This document shows, in pieces, positions 8,285 through 16,346 of a stretch of 35,916 nucleotides of DNA; positions within the stretch are counted from its first letter, which is position 1, and each line of letters opens with the position of its first letter. Made by a program: the position numbers and the translations under genes. The notes below the pieces were generated by a model. It worked only from the letters and a program-made list of their open reading frames with translations, ran no database searches and was not told where the DNA came from. Origin of the DNA: JBBQZU01 sp038207425 (GTDB lineage: Bacteria; Bacteroidota; Bacteroidia; Flavobacteriales_D; Cryomorphaceae); NCBI GenBank assembly GCA_038207425.1, contig JBBQZU010000031.1, positions 1 through 35,916 of the forward strand, in the 5' to 3' direction.

Positions 8285-11200
8285 ATGACCATTAATATGA
8301 AGATGACCAGCCATAGAATCGCCCTTCTGGTTTTATTTATGTTTTTGGCGGGTTCAAGGCTTAATGCCCAGATTTACTGGGGCCGCTATCAGGGTGGCGC
8401 CAATGTAGACGAAACCCTTGCCGTAACAGGCGATGCCGCGGGAAATACTTACTCTACCGGTTATTTCAGTTCTTCGGCTCAGGTCAATGGGGTATCCCTT
8501 TCGGTGAATGGCCTTACTGATATTTTCGTTACGAAATCCAGCAATAGCGGGGCTTCCACTTGGGTTATCGGAGTGGGAGGGGCGCAGAGCGACCGCGGGC
8601 TTGGTATCGCTGTTGATGCCGGCGGCAATGTGATAGTAAGCGGCTTTTTTACAAGCGCCGTAAATTTTGGCAATGGGGTAAGCCTTTCGGCAAATGGGGG
8701 TTCTCAGGATGCCTTTGTCGCAAAATTCAATCCTGCCGGGCAGGCCATTTGGGCCAGGGCAGGCGGCAGCGCCGGCAGCAGCGACCGCGCCAATGCAGTA
8801 GCAGTCGATGGTCAGGGCAATGTTTTTATAACCGGCCAGTTTACCGGCGAAGCTACTTTCGGAGCATTGAGCCTTAGCGGCACCGGTACAACCAACGATA
8901 TTTTTATTGTGAAATACAGCCCTTCCGGCGAAGAACTTTGGGCCAGAAAGGGGAGTGGTACCGGCTTAAACAGAGGGCTATCCATCGTTGCCGATTCGCA
9001 GGGTGCGGTATATGCCACCGGGCAGTTTAGCGGCGATATTACCTTCAACAACCTCTACCCAAATACCATTCTAAATGCGCTCTTTTTGGTGAAGTACTCC
9101 TCAACTGGTACCGAAGCATGGTTCAGGTGGGCAGGAGGTACCAACCAAAGCATTGGCTACGGCCTAGCTACCAATGGCAGCAATATATACCTCACCGGCG
9201 ATTGCGGCAACAGCCTCACCTTTTTGGGCGGCAGCGGCACCAATGTGATCAATACAGGATTTGCCAATGCCATATTCATTGCGGGCTTCGGAGGTGGGGG
9301 CAATTACCTCTGGGGCGCATCACAGGGCAGCGCGGGCAATGTATCGGCCAGGGGTATTTCGCACCACAATGGCGAGCTTGGAGTGGTGGGCTGGTTTGAG
9401 TGTACTTTTCAATCGCTGAGCACTGTATATGGTCCGGGTATTTTCAATAATGTGGGCTTTAAAGACATATTTGCCGTAAGGTACAATACCTCAGGGCAGT
9501 TTCAGTGGGGCCGGCATTTTGCATCGCGTACCGATGAAGTAGCCAACGGAATACATATACTCCCTGACAATCTTGAAGTGATCAGCGGAAGCTTTGAAAC
9601 CGGGCTTTTCGTGCCAATCAGGCACTCATTAAATGCCAGCGGGCTTACAGTGGTTACTCCTTCGCACAATGCAAATACAAACTATTGTGGAGATGCGCAT
9701 TACGGCGAATTTTCGAGACTCGCAGGGGCCGCCGGTCTCGACGGCTTTTTGCTCAAAGCAGTAGATCTGGAACGCGAACCTTATGACTTCTATAAACGCT
9801 ACCCCGGCGTATGCAACCGCGACATACCCAATTCTTGTATTGCCAATGCTGGTATACTTACGGGGTTGCCCTGCTCAAATCAGTTTTTGGCTTGCCCGCC
9901 TTATACTATTCAGGCTACTCCTTATACCAATTTTCAAAACAGCATTCTCGGCTATGGTTTCACTGTAAACTGGAACAATGGCATTTTCGGGAATCCTTAC
10001 ACCGTATCGGCGCAGCAATCAGTTACCGCCACCATCACCAGCATTGACGGTTGCTACGTTACCACCGCCACAGCCCAGGTTGATGTGCACCCTGTACCTG
10101 CCAAGCCTACAATAAGCGATAATTATGTGGTGAATACCCAAGCCAGCTTTCCGGCTCCAATATTCCTTTGCCCCGGCGAAACGGTTGACCTTTGGTTTCA
10201 AACCCAGCAAGGCAATACCTTTCTTTGGTCGGGCGCGAATGTAACCCCTCAAATGTCAACCCAGCCTGTAATCACCGTATCGCAGGCCGGTGCCTACCAG
10301 ATCAGTGTAACCAATGCAAGTGGCTGCGCAGCAACTAATTTTGTTTTGGTGGTGATGTATCCCGATCCGCCTGAACCGCTTGATCCTTACATCTATTTCC
10401 CGCAAGGCGATACCTTGGTGCAATGCCTTGGCTTTTCGAGTGCTGTGCAGGTATGGGATAACTTTACCGATACCCTTGCCATCTCTACAGGATACAACTG
10501 GATATGGAGCGTAACGCCTTCAGGACTGGCCGGAGGAAGTTCAACAGGTGGGGTGTCGGCCACCACATCCGGTTGGTATACCCTTACCATTGAGATTTCA
10601 CCTATTGACAATCCCTGCAATATTCTCGACGAGCCCTACCTGATTACCGATAGCGTTTATATACTGGTAAATGAGCTCCCTGATATTTTCCTTGATATAT
10701 CGGCACCAGCAGTGAGTTGCGGCGGCCCGGTAGTAATCGCCATAGAAACCAATGCGACCACGCTTTCATACCCTGGGTTTTTTCCATCGCAGATATGGGC
10801 CATGGACAGCATACTCGTAGCAGGCGCTGGCCAATATAGTATTATTGCAACATCTACCAGCGCAACAGGCTGCATGGCCACACAGATAGCTACAGTGGTA
10901 ATTGGTACGGTTCAAACACCTGAAATATTTACCGACCCCGGCACTGCAGTTATTTGCCCTGGCGAGGAAGTCGAAATATTCACCAATTCACCCGGAACCA
11001 TTTCCTGGCAAGGACCCAGCGGATTTGCCGGAACCGGCCTTACCATTACCGTGGATGAAGCTGGCCTTTATTTTGCCGAAGTATTGTTTTACCCCGGTTG
11101 CGCGTTGGTGTCCAATACCGTGCAGGTGGCAGAGTATGCCACGCCTTTTATTTCCAGCTCTAATGCGGTGCTTTGTCCCGGCGGTTCGGTGGTGATCACC

Positions 11201-12538
11201 ATCGTGAGTACTTCCATAAACAGCATCGTGTGGTTGGCTCCGCTTTCGGGCAGCGATACCCTTCAGGTTATTACCGAACCCGGCAGCTATACGGCTGTAG
11301 TGAGCAGTTGCGGTATAAGTACCGAAGTTACCATCGAGGTGATATTGAGTAATTTTCCGCTTACCATTAGCCAGCCCGACCCTGCGCCGGTATGCCAGGG
11401 TGATAGCATACTCATTACAGCCAATACCGGCCTGAGCAATTATCTCTGGAACAACGGCAATTTTGGCGAAATAATTTATGTATTTTCATCAGGCGCATTG
11501 CAGGCCACCGCCACCGATCCCAATGGATGTGAAGTATTGTCAAATATACTTCCGGTAAATTTTGAGCCTATACCGCCATTGCCTGCCTTCAGCTTTGTGC
11601 CCCCATGCTTTGGCGAAGAGCTTGTGCTGAGTGTGCAGCCTGGATATACGGCCACTTGGTTTTCCCTTTCGGGTGATGAATTGTTTCAGGGCCAGTCTGT
11701 GGCTATAGATCCTTTTATTGCTGATACAGCCTTTACTGTTGTTCTCAACAGTCCTTTTTGCACAGGAAGTTCCGGCACACAGTCGGTTTCGCCAAAGCCA
11801 TTGCCTGATGATCCTATTACCGATACCGATGCCCCTGTATGCTTCGGTACACAGCTACTACTTGAAGTACTTAACCCTCAGCCGGGTGTGGTGTACAATT
11901 GGATTACTGCCGATGGCAACGCGCTTCAGGGAGCTGTAGTACAATTTGGTGTAAACAATGCCGACGATGAAGGGATATACAGCACCCACGCTGTGCTCGA
12001 TGGATGCAATAGCGATACGGCTTACGCAGAAGTTACCCTTTTCGTGCCCCGGCAGGTGGTATTGCCACCTGATACTATGCTTTGCCTTCAGGCAAATTTT
12101 ATTCTTTTTACTGATACCATTTACCAGGCCTATATCTGGCAAGATGGCAGTATGGCCGACAGCTTGAAACCTACCGCAACAGGTGAGTATTTTGTACAAA
12201 CCACAGATTTTAATGGGTGCAAAACGGCCGCCATCGTTAATATTGGGCTTATAGATTGCGATGTGACAATACCCAACGTGTTTACACCCAACGGTGATGG
12301 TATCAATGACGCCTGGATAGTTGTAATAGAAGAAGCCAGGTTTTTTAAAATTACGATATACAACCGCTGGGGCAGAATAGTTTTTGAGACTACGGCAGGT
12401 CAGCCTTTCTGGGATGGCAATAACTTCCACAATGGTGAGCCTTGTTCTGAGGGTGTGTATTTCTACATTGCTGAGATTATCAGCTTCGATGGTATAGACT
12501 ACGGGAAGACAGGAAATATCACTTTGCTGAGACAGTAG
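8285..12538 (+). CDS. Giant secreted protein, paralogue of the preceding gene (SBBP repeats, T9SS type B domain)
   Basis: This 1417-aa protein begins three nucleotides after the previous stop codon, so the two are very likely co-transcribed. The ATG at 8285 is used here; the ATG at 8297 (MKMTSHRIALLVLFMFLAG) gives an equally good signal peptide ending at LNAQ. The order of parts matches the neighbour. It opens with IYWGRYQGGA and SBBP-like repeats (GNVFITGQF, GAVYATGQF). Then comes a conserved block around YCGD, and then Ig/PKD-like modules with CPGE or CPGG motifs. The C-terminal domain starts VTIPNVFTPNGDGINDAW (about residues 1327-1417). Resemblance to the neighbour is strongest in the propeller and C-terminal parts and weaker in the middle. 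The gene ends 9 bp from the convergent NlpC/P60 gene, with no visible terminator between them. Confidence 0.93.
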   Translation: MTINMKMTSHRIALLVLFMFLAGSRLNAQIYWGRYQGGANVDETLAVTGDAAGNTYSTGYFSSSAQVNGVSLSVNGLTDIFVTKSSNSGASTWVIGVGGAQSDRGLGIAVDAGGNVIVSGFFTSAVNFGNGVSLSANGGSQDAFVAKFNPAGQAIWARAGGSAGSSDRANAVAVDGQGNVFITGQFTGEATFGALSLSGTGTTNDIFIVKYSPSGEELWARKGSGTGLNRGLSIVADSQGAVYATGQFSGDITFNNLYPNTILNALFLVKYSSTGTEAWFRWAGGTNQSIGYGLATNGSNIYLTGDCGNSLTFLGGSGTNVINTGFANAIFIAGFGGGGNYLWGASQGSAGNVSARGISHHNGELGVVGWFECTFQSLSTVYGPGIFNNVGFKDIFAVRYNTSGQFQWGRHFASRTDEVANGIHILPDNLEVISGSFETGLFVPIRHSLNASGLTVVTPSHNANTNYCGDAHYGEFSRLAGAAGLDGFLLKAVDLEREPYDFYKRYPGVCNRDIPNSCIANAGILTGLPCSNQFLACPPYTIQATPYTNFQNSILGYGFTVNWNNGIFGNPYTVSAQQSVTATITSIDGCYVTTATAQVDVHPVPAKPTISDNYVVNTQASFPAPIFLCPGETVDLWFQTQQGNTFLWSGANVTPQMSTQPVITVSQAGAYQISVTNASGCAATNFVLVVMYPDPPEPLDPYIYFPQGDTLVQCLGFSSAVQVWDNFTDTLAISTGYNWIWSVTPSGLAGGSSTGGVSATTSGWYTLTIEISPIDNPCNILDEPYLITDSVYILVNELPDIFLDISAPAVSCGGPVVIAIETNATTLSYPGFFPSQIWAMDSILVAGAGQYSIIATSTSATGCMATQIATVVIGTVQTPEIFTDPGTAVICPGEEVEIFTNSPGTISWQGPSGFAGTGLTITVDEAGLYFAEVLFYPGCALVSNTVQVAEYATPFISSSNAVLCPGGSVVITIVSTSINSIVWLAPLSGSDTLQVITEPGSYTAVVSSCGISTEVTIEVILSNFPLTISQPDPAPVCQGDSILITANTGLSNYLWNNGNFGEIIYVFSSGALQATATDPNGCEVLSNILPVNFEPIPPLPAFSFVPPCFGEELVLSVQPGYTATWFSLSGDELFQGQSVAIDPFIADTAFTVVLNSPFCTGSSGTQSVSPKPLPDDPITDTDAPVCFGTQLLLEVLNPQPGVVYNWITADGNALQGAVVQFGVNNADDEGIYSTHAVLDGCNSDTAYAEVTLFVPRQVVLPPDTMLCLQANFILFTDTIYQAYIWQDGSMADSLKPTATGEYFVQTTDFNGCKTAAIVNIGLIDCDVTIPNVFTPNGDGINDAWIVVIEEARFFKITIYNRWGRIVFETTAGQPFWDGNNFHNGEPCSEGVYFYIAEIISFDGIDYGKTGNITLLRQ

Positions 12539-12547
12539 CAATCAGCA

Positions 12548-13336
12548 TCACGCCACTTCGTAACGCTTTATGATCCGCATTTTATGGGTATAGGCTTGCA
12601 ACTCTTCGTTGTAGATGCCTTCATGGTCAATATTATCAATGCGTACCGAGCCGCTGGCATGAATTATTTTGCCTGTTTCAAGAATGATTCCTACATGGAT
12701 GATTCGTCTTTCATCGTTGTCAAAAAACACAAGATCGCCCGGTTGGACGGTGTCTATAAAATCAACTGTGCTGCCGGTTTCAGCTTGTTGCCAGGCATCG
12801 CGGGGCATGGCGATACCCGCACAATTGAATACTATCTGCACCAAGCCTGAGCAGTCTATACCAAAGGCCGACTTACCACCCCAAAGGTAAGGGGCATTGA
12901 GCAGCCGCTTCGCATGGCGCACCCTGCTTTCAGCATCATGGCGGGCTATGCGCCCATCGAAATCATAGGTTTTGGTCTGTTTATTATCTTCGGTATTTAT
13001 GGTAAAGTGCCCACCATCATAACCGGGAAAAATGGCACTACAAGGAACCGGAAACCGCTTGCCCCCGCGTGGGTCGAGAAAGCCTATTGCATCGCCACAG
13101 CGTTTTTCCGGAAGGGAAGCTAATAGCTCGAATTGTTCTTTGGCTAAAGCAGTATGTTGTTTTTTGTCAATCCAGCAGGTGTATGTATCGTGGGCATTTT
13201 CTATGAGATACCATTTTTTGTTTTCGTCCTGCACAGTATAAGTTTCTCCAAAGAGCAGTTGGGTAGTCATTTCTGCTTTGTCGCTGGGCTCCAGTCTGCC
13301 AGGTATCAGGGCGTGTGTGCAGATGCCGTATTTCAT
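12548..13336 (-). CDS. NlpC/P60 (C40) cysteine peptidase with N-terminal SH3-like domain
   Basis: This 262-aa protein resembles bacterial dipeptidyl-peptidase VI (YkfC-type) enzymes. These cleave gamma-D-glutamyl-diaminopimelate bonds in peptidoglycan fragments during murein recycling. Residues of about 1-125 form SH3-like modules (GICTHALIPGRLEPS, FGETYTVQDENKKWYLI). The catalytic NlpC/P60 domain follows, with Cys162 in GIDCSGLVQ, His214 in RIIHVGII and His226 in KIIHASG as a plausible triad. LNAPYLWGGKS upstream of the cysteine is a family hallmark. No signal peptide is evident, which fits a cytosolic recycling role, though export is not excluded. A TACTTTTG -7 box lies 20 nt upstream of the ATG. 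Confidence 0.92.
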   Translation of the reverse strand: MKYGICTHALIPGRLEPSDKAEMTTQLLFGETYTVQDENKKWYLIENAHDTYTCWIDKKQHTALAKEQFELLASLPEKRCGDAIGFLDPRGGKRFPVPCSAIFPGYDGGHFTINTEDNKQTKTYDFDGRIARHDAESRVRHAKRLLNAPYLWGGKSAFGIDCSGLVQIVFNCAGIAMPRDAWQQAETGSTVDFIDTVQPGDLVFFDNDERRIIHVGIILETGKIIHASGSVRIDNIDHEGIYNEELQAYTHKMRIIKRYEVA

Positions 13337-13356
13337 AGGTTGCTTTGTTATGCAGT

Positions 13357-13382
13357 CAAAAGTAGTTTTTTTGAACTGCCAA
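13357..13382 (-). promoter_or_regulatory. Probable promoter of the NlpC/P60 gene
   Basis: On the minus strand TACTTTTG (13364-13357) matches the Bacteroidota -7 consensus TAnnTTTG exactly. A TTG lies 15 nt upstream (13382-13380), closer than the usual 17-21. The predicted start of transcription leaves a leader of only about 15 nt. Confidence 0.5.
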
Positions 13383-13414
13383 AAAAAAGCCGCCCAGCAT
13401 AGTTGCGGGGCGGC
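13381..13414 (-). terminator. Rho-independent terminator of the alpha-oxoamine synthase gene
   Basis: On the minus strand, stem GCCGCCC / GGGCGGC (13414-13408 and 13395-13389, 12-nt loop) is followed by eight T residues. It starts 25 nt after the stop codon at 13439. Confidence 0.9.
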
Positions 13415-13438
13415 TTATGAACTTTTAATAAACCAGGT

Positions 13439-14686
13439 TTAACGCCAGTTTACAATCTCGTTGGCATGGTACTCACCAGCATCGAGTTTCACTTTTACTT
13501 TGCTAAAGGTATCTATGGTGTACTGCACATCTTCAAGGGTGTGAACGGCTGTGGGTATAAGCCTGATCATAATTACATCTTTAGGCACTACCGGGTATAC
13601 TACGATGCTGCAAAATATGCCGTAGTTTTCGCGAAGGTCCATGGCTATGTTTGTTGCCTCGCCGAGGGTACCTTTCATAAATACTGGAGTAACGCATGAA
13701 TTGGTAACACCTATATCGAAACCGGTTTCCTTCAATCCTTTTTGCAGCGCGTTGGCAATGGCCCACAGTTTTTCCTTGTGCTGTGGCTGCGTGCGCATCA
13801 TTTCAAGTCGCTTAATGGCGCCTTCTACGATGGGCATTGGCAAGCTTTTGGCAAAAGTTTGTGAGCGCATATTGTATCGGAGAAATTCAATAACTTGCTC
13901 ATCGCTTGCAACGAATGCACCTATGGTAGCCATTGCTTTGGCAAATGTGCCGAAGTACACGTCAATTTTATCGTGTACACCCTGCGCATCGCCAGCTCCG
14001 CGGCCCTTCTCACCGATGGTGCCGAAGCCGTGCGCATCGTCTACAAAAAGGCGGAATTTATACTCGTCTTTAAATTTTACGATTTCAGCAATTTTACCCT
14101 GGTCGCCTGCCATGCCAAATACACCTTCGGTAACCACGAGTATGCCGCCACCTGTAGTTTCAGTCCATTTGCGTGCACGCTCCAGTTGCTTGGCAAAGCT
14201 CTCCATATCATTGTGCATAAACACAAATCGCTTTCCCTGGTGAAGGCGAACACCGTCGACCATGCAGGCATGCGATTCAGAATCGTATACTATTACATCG
14301 TTTCTGTCCACCAGCGCTTCTATGGCACTCTGGCAGCCTTGATATCCGTAGTTTAGGAGAAAAGCATCTTCCTTTTGCATAAAGTCAGCCAAATCGGCTT
14401 CGAGCTTTTCGTGCATGGATGTTTGTCCGGTCATCATACGGGCACCCATCGGGAAACCCATACCCCAACGTGCAGCCGATTCAGCATCTACTTTGCGCAC
14501 ATCGGGGTGGTTGGCAAAACCCAAGTAATTGTTTACGCTCCACACGAGTACTTCCTTGCCTCTGAAAGTCATTTTGCGACCTATATCGCCCTCAAGTTTT
14601 GGAAAGGTGAAGTATCCGTGCGTTTCCTTTGCGTGCCTGCCTAGCGGGCCGCGGTTGTTTTTGATCTTCTCAAAGATGTCTTGCAT
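13439..14686 (-). CDS. Alpha-oxoamine synthase, probable serine palmitoyltransferase-like enzyme
   Basis: This is a 415-aa pyridoxal-phosphate enzyme of fold type I. The family joins an amino acid to an acyl thioester with loss of CO2. Visible sites are VNNYLGFANHP, His139 in DSESHA (stacks on the cofactor), VDDAHGFG at 215-222 (Asp217 and His219) and the Schiff-base lysine Lys250 in YFGTFAKAMATIGAFVA. The TFAK rather than LGKA or SLGK context, and close resemblance to a protein widespread in Flavobacteriia, favour serine palmitoyltransferase (first step of sphingolipids). A cysteate-using homologue for sulfonolipids (capnine) is also possible. Biotin BioF and threonine-pathway Kbl are less likely because no bio or tdh gene is nearby. 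The gene is flanked by its own promoter and terminator, so it is probably monocistronic. Confidence 0.85.
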   Translation of the reverse strand: MQDIFEKIKNNRGPLGRHAKETHGYFTFPKLEGDIGRKMTFRGKEVLVWSVNNYLGFANHPDVRKVDAESAARWGMGFPMGARMMTGQTSMHEKLEADLADFMQKEDAFLLNYGYQGCQSAIEALVDRNDVIVYDSESHACMVDGVRLHQGKRFVFMHNDMESFAKQLERARKWTETTGGGILVVTEGVFGMAGDQGKIAEIVKFKDEYKFRLFVDDAHGFGTIGEKGRGAGDAQGVHDKIDVYFGTFAKAMATIGAFVASDEQVIEFLRYNMRSQTFAKSLPMPIVEGAIKRLEMMRTQPQHKEKLWAIANALQKGLKETGFDIGVTNSCVTPVFMKGTLGEATNIAMDLRENYGIFCSIVVYPVVPKDVIMIRLIPTAVHTLEDVQYTIDTFSKVKVKLDAGEYHANEIVNWR

Positions 14687-14718
14687 AAGGTTTGTGTGTG
14701 ATTATCACTTACAGCCTG

Positions 14719-14748
14719 CAAAAGTACTGCTATTCTGCGCAATTGCAA
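14719..14748 (-). promoter_or_regulatory. Strong Bacteroidota-type promoter of the alpha-oxoamine synthase gene
   Basis: On the minus strand TTG (14748-14746), a 19-nt spacer and TACTTTTG (14726-14719) match the phylum's -33/-7 consensus exactly. The ATG follows about 33 nt after the -7 box. Confidence 0.85.
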
Positions 14749-15073
14749 AACAGGGTTCAAAATATTGGAACCGATGTCGGTTGAAAACTTACACGGCAAA
14801 TGGTGATTTTTGGACGTTGCTAATCAATGCCACACTGCACCGTGCTTCCGGTATTTTGATATATATCCGCTCAGCCTTTCATTCTCAAAATGGATTCCGA
14901 TGGGTGAGCGCAGAAATTGAAGGGCGGCGAAAAAATCCTTTGCGCCGATGCGTCTTTGCGCAAGACATTGCAAGATGGATAGCCAGCAACATTCACCTGA
15001 TGCCATCTGCGGCACGGCCCAAACATCAAATCCATTGCCTTCAGGGAAACACCAAGAATAAGCAAACGAATTC
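14749..15073. other. Intergenic, no gene seen
   Basis: No convincing gene is visible between the alpha-oxoamine synthase promoter and the end of the disrupted lipoprotein gene. Minus-strand open frames here are rich in Cys, Trp and Arg, show no domain, and look like chance frames or read-through from the disrupted gene. Confidence 0.6.
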
Positions 15074-16164
15074 CTAAACAAAAAACAAACCTGATACCGC
15101 CGCCTAAATCGAGTCTTAAAAGGCTTTCACCTTCACCGGCTTCAGCTTCGAAAGTGTAGGAGCCGGAGTCAGTTTCAACATTGAGTTTGGAGAGGGTTCC
15201 AGTTGAAAAACCAAGGTTGATGCCCAAAGCTATAGCGTCGTGAACTTTAATATCCAGCCCTGCATCTAACCTCAAACTCAATGTGCTCCCTGTAGTGGTT
15301 ATTCTCTCATCGATCAGTTCTCCTTCGTTGCGGTAGCCAAGGTATCCGATTGAAACACCAAAAAGGACTTCAGCCTTTTGATTTTTGAATGGCGCCCGAA
15401 ACAGCATCTGCGCTCCGATAAAGCTAATGCGGATATCATCTTTCAGAATACCGGATTGAGTTGGTTCATTGGGGTCGTCGGGCTCCAAAGTCACCATTGC
15501 TGAATGGTTGCTTCGCATCTGATCTACCCTTATACCCAAATTAAGTCCAGCATTCACATTCACGCCAAACTCAGCGCTTAGGTGGTAGCCATTTTTGAGC
15601 TTTTTCAGGTATTCTTCCAGAAATTCATTGTTCAAATCAGCTACTTCAGCAAGGCGGTTGCTGTATCCTCCGCTGAATGCAAAGCGCCAGGGTGCCAATT
15701 TCTTGTCATTACTTGCAGCGGGCCCAACAGTGGCAGGCGTTGAGATAACTTCTCCGCCATAGTCGTCAGCCATAGCTATATCAGGCACGGTGGTGCTATC
15801 GTTTTGCGCTTCAATTGATTTGTAGAAATCAGCTTTGATACGGTGACAGGTGCTCCAGAGATTTGGTGTATCATGGGTTGTGATTTTCAATACATCTGCG
15901 CCCGAATTTGCGGCTTCCCGCTTTGCAAGCGATATCACATATTCATAACTGCATTTTGTGGTGAAGCCGCTTTCATCGATGGAGGTTCGGCCCAGCAAAA
16001 TTGCATTTGCAGGTGCAGGGCTTATTTAATCCTATCACCTCAATTTCATCTGCCTACTTGGTTTGCTTACACCCAGCGGGTATCTGTGTATGCACTACAG
16101 GGTTGCAGGAGCTCAGTATTCCCAATATGAAAATTGAAAAAAGTAATTGTTTATAACATTTCAT
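15074..16164 (-). pseudogene. Lipoprotein with C-terminal beta-barrel-like domain, disrupted gene
   Basis: A typical lipoprotein leader starts at 16164 (MKCYKQLLFSIFILGILSSC, with lipobox LSSC) but is stopped by TAG at 16054-16056. The same frame then resumes as ADEIEVIGLNKP. The expected continuation, PAPANAILLG, lies in another frame near 16010-16020. From there a 375-codon frame runs through GFTTKCSYEYVISLAKREA, GADVLKITTH and LWSTCHRIKADFY. This is a small domain common in Bacteroidota lipoproteins. It is followed by about 200 residues of alternating amphipathic strands resembling an outer-membrane barrel and ending LRLDLGGGIRFVF. Beyond that the frame continues about 70 poor-quality codons. 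Losing one T from the six-T run would end it at TAG 15074-15076. At least two faults therefore separate leader from body. It is either a pseudogene or a stretch of assembly errors. Confidence 0.75.
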
Positions 16165-16346
16165 AAAATGTGATTTGTGTAATTGATTGTAGACGCGAAT
16201 TTAACATTCATTGGCATATTTTGAAATAGCTACAATTTTTTGCGAGAATAATTCAGCACTCAACGGAGTATATGCACACTTCATCGAATAATGAACAGCC
16301 GTAAGGGGAAAAACAGTAATCTTGTTGCCCAAAACCATTCAATCAA

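Noticed and set aside
11858..12541. 227-codon minus-strand frame over the 3' end of the second giant gene
   Set aside because: The plus-strand frame encodes the clear T9SS C-terminal domain in the same region; the minus frame shows no domain.
13641..14356. Plus-strand frames of 200 and 153 codons over the alpha-oxoamine synthase gene
   Set aside because: They lie opposite the catalytic core of a recognised enzyme that has a promoter and terminator on the other strand.
14824..15081. 85-codon minus-strand frame below the disrupted lipoprotein gene
   Set aside because: It is rich in Cys, Trp and Arg with no signal or domain, and looks like a chance frame in non-coding DNA.
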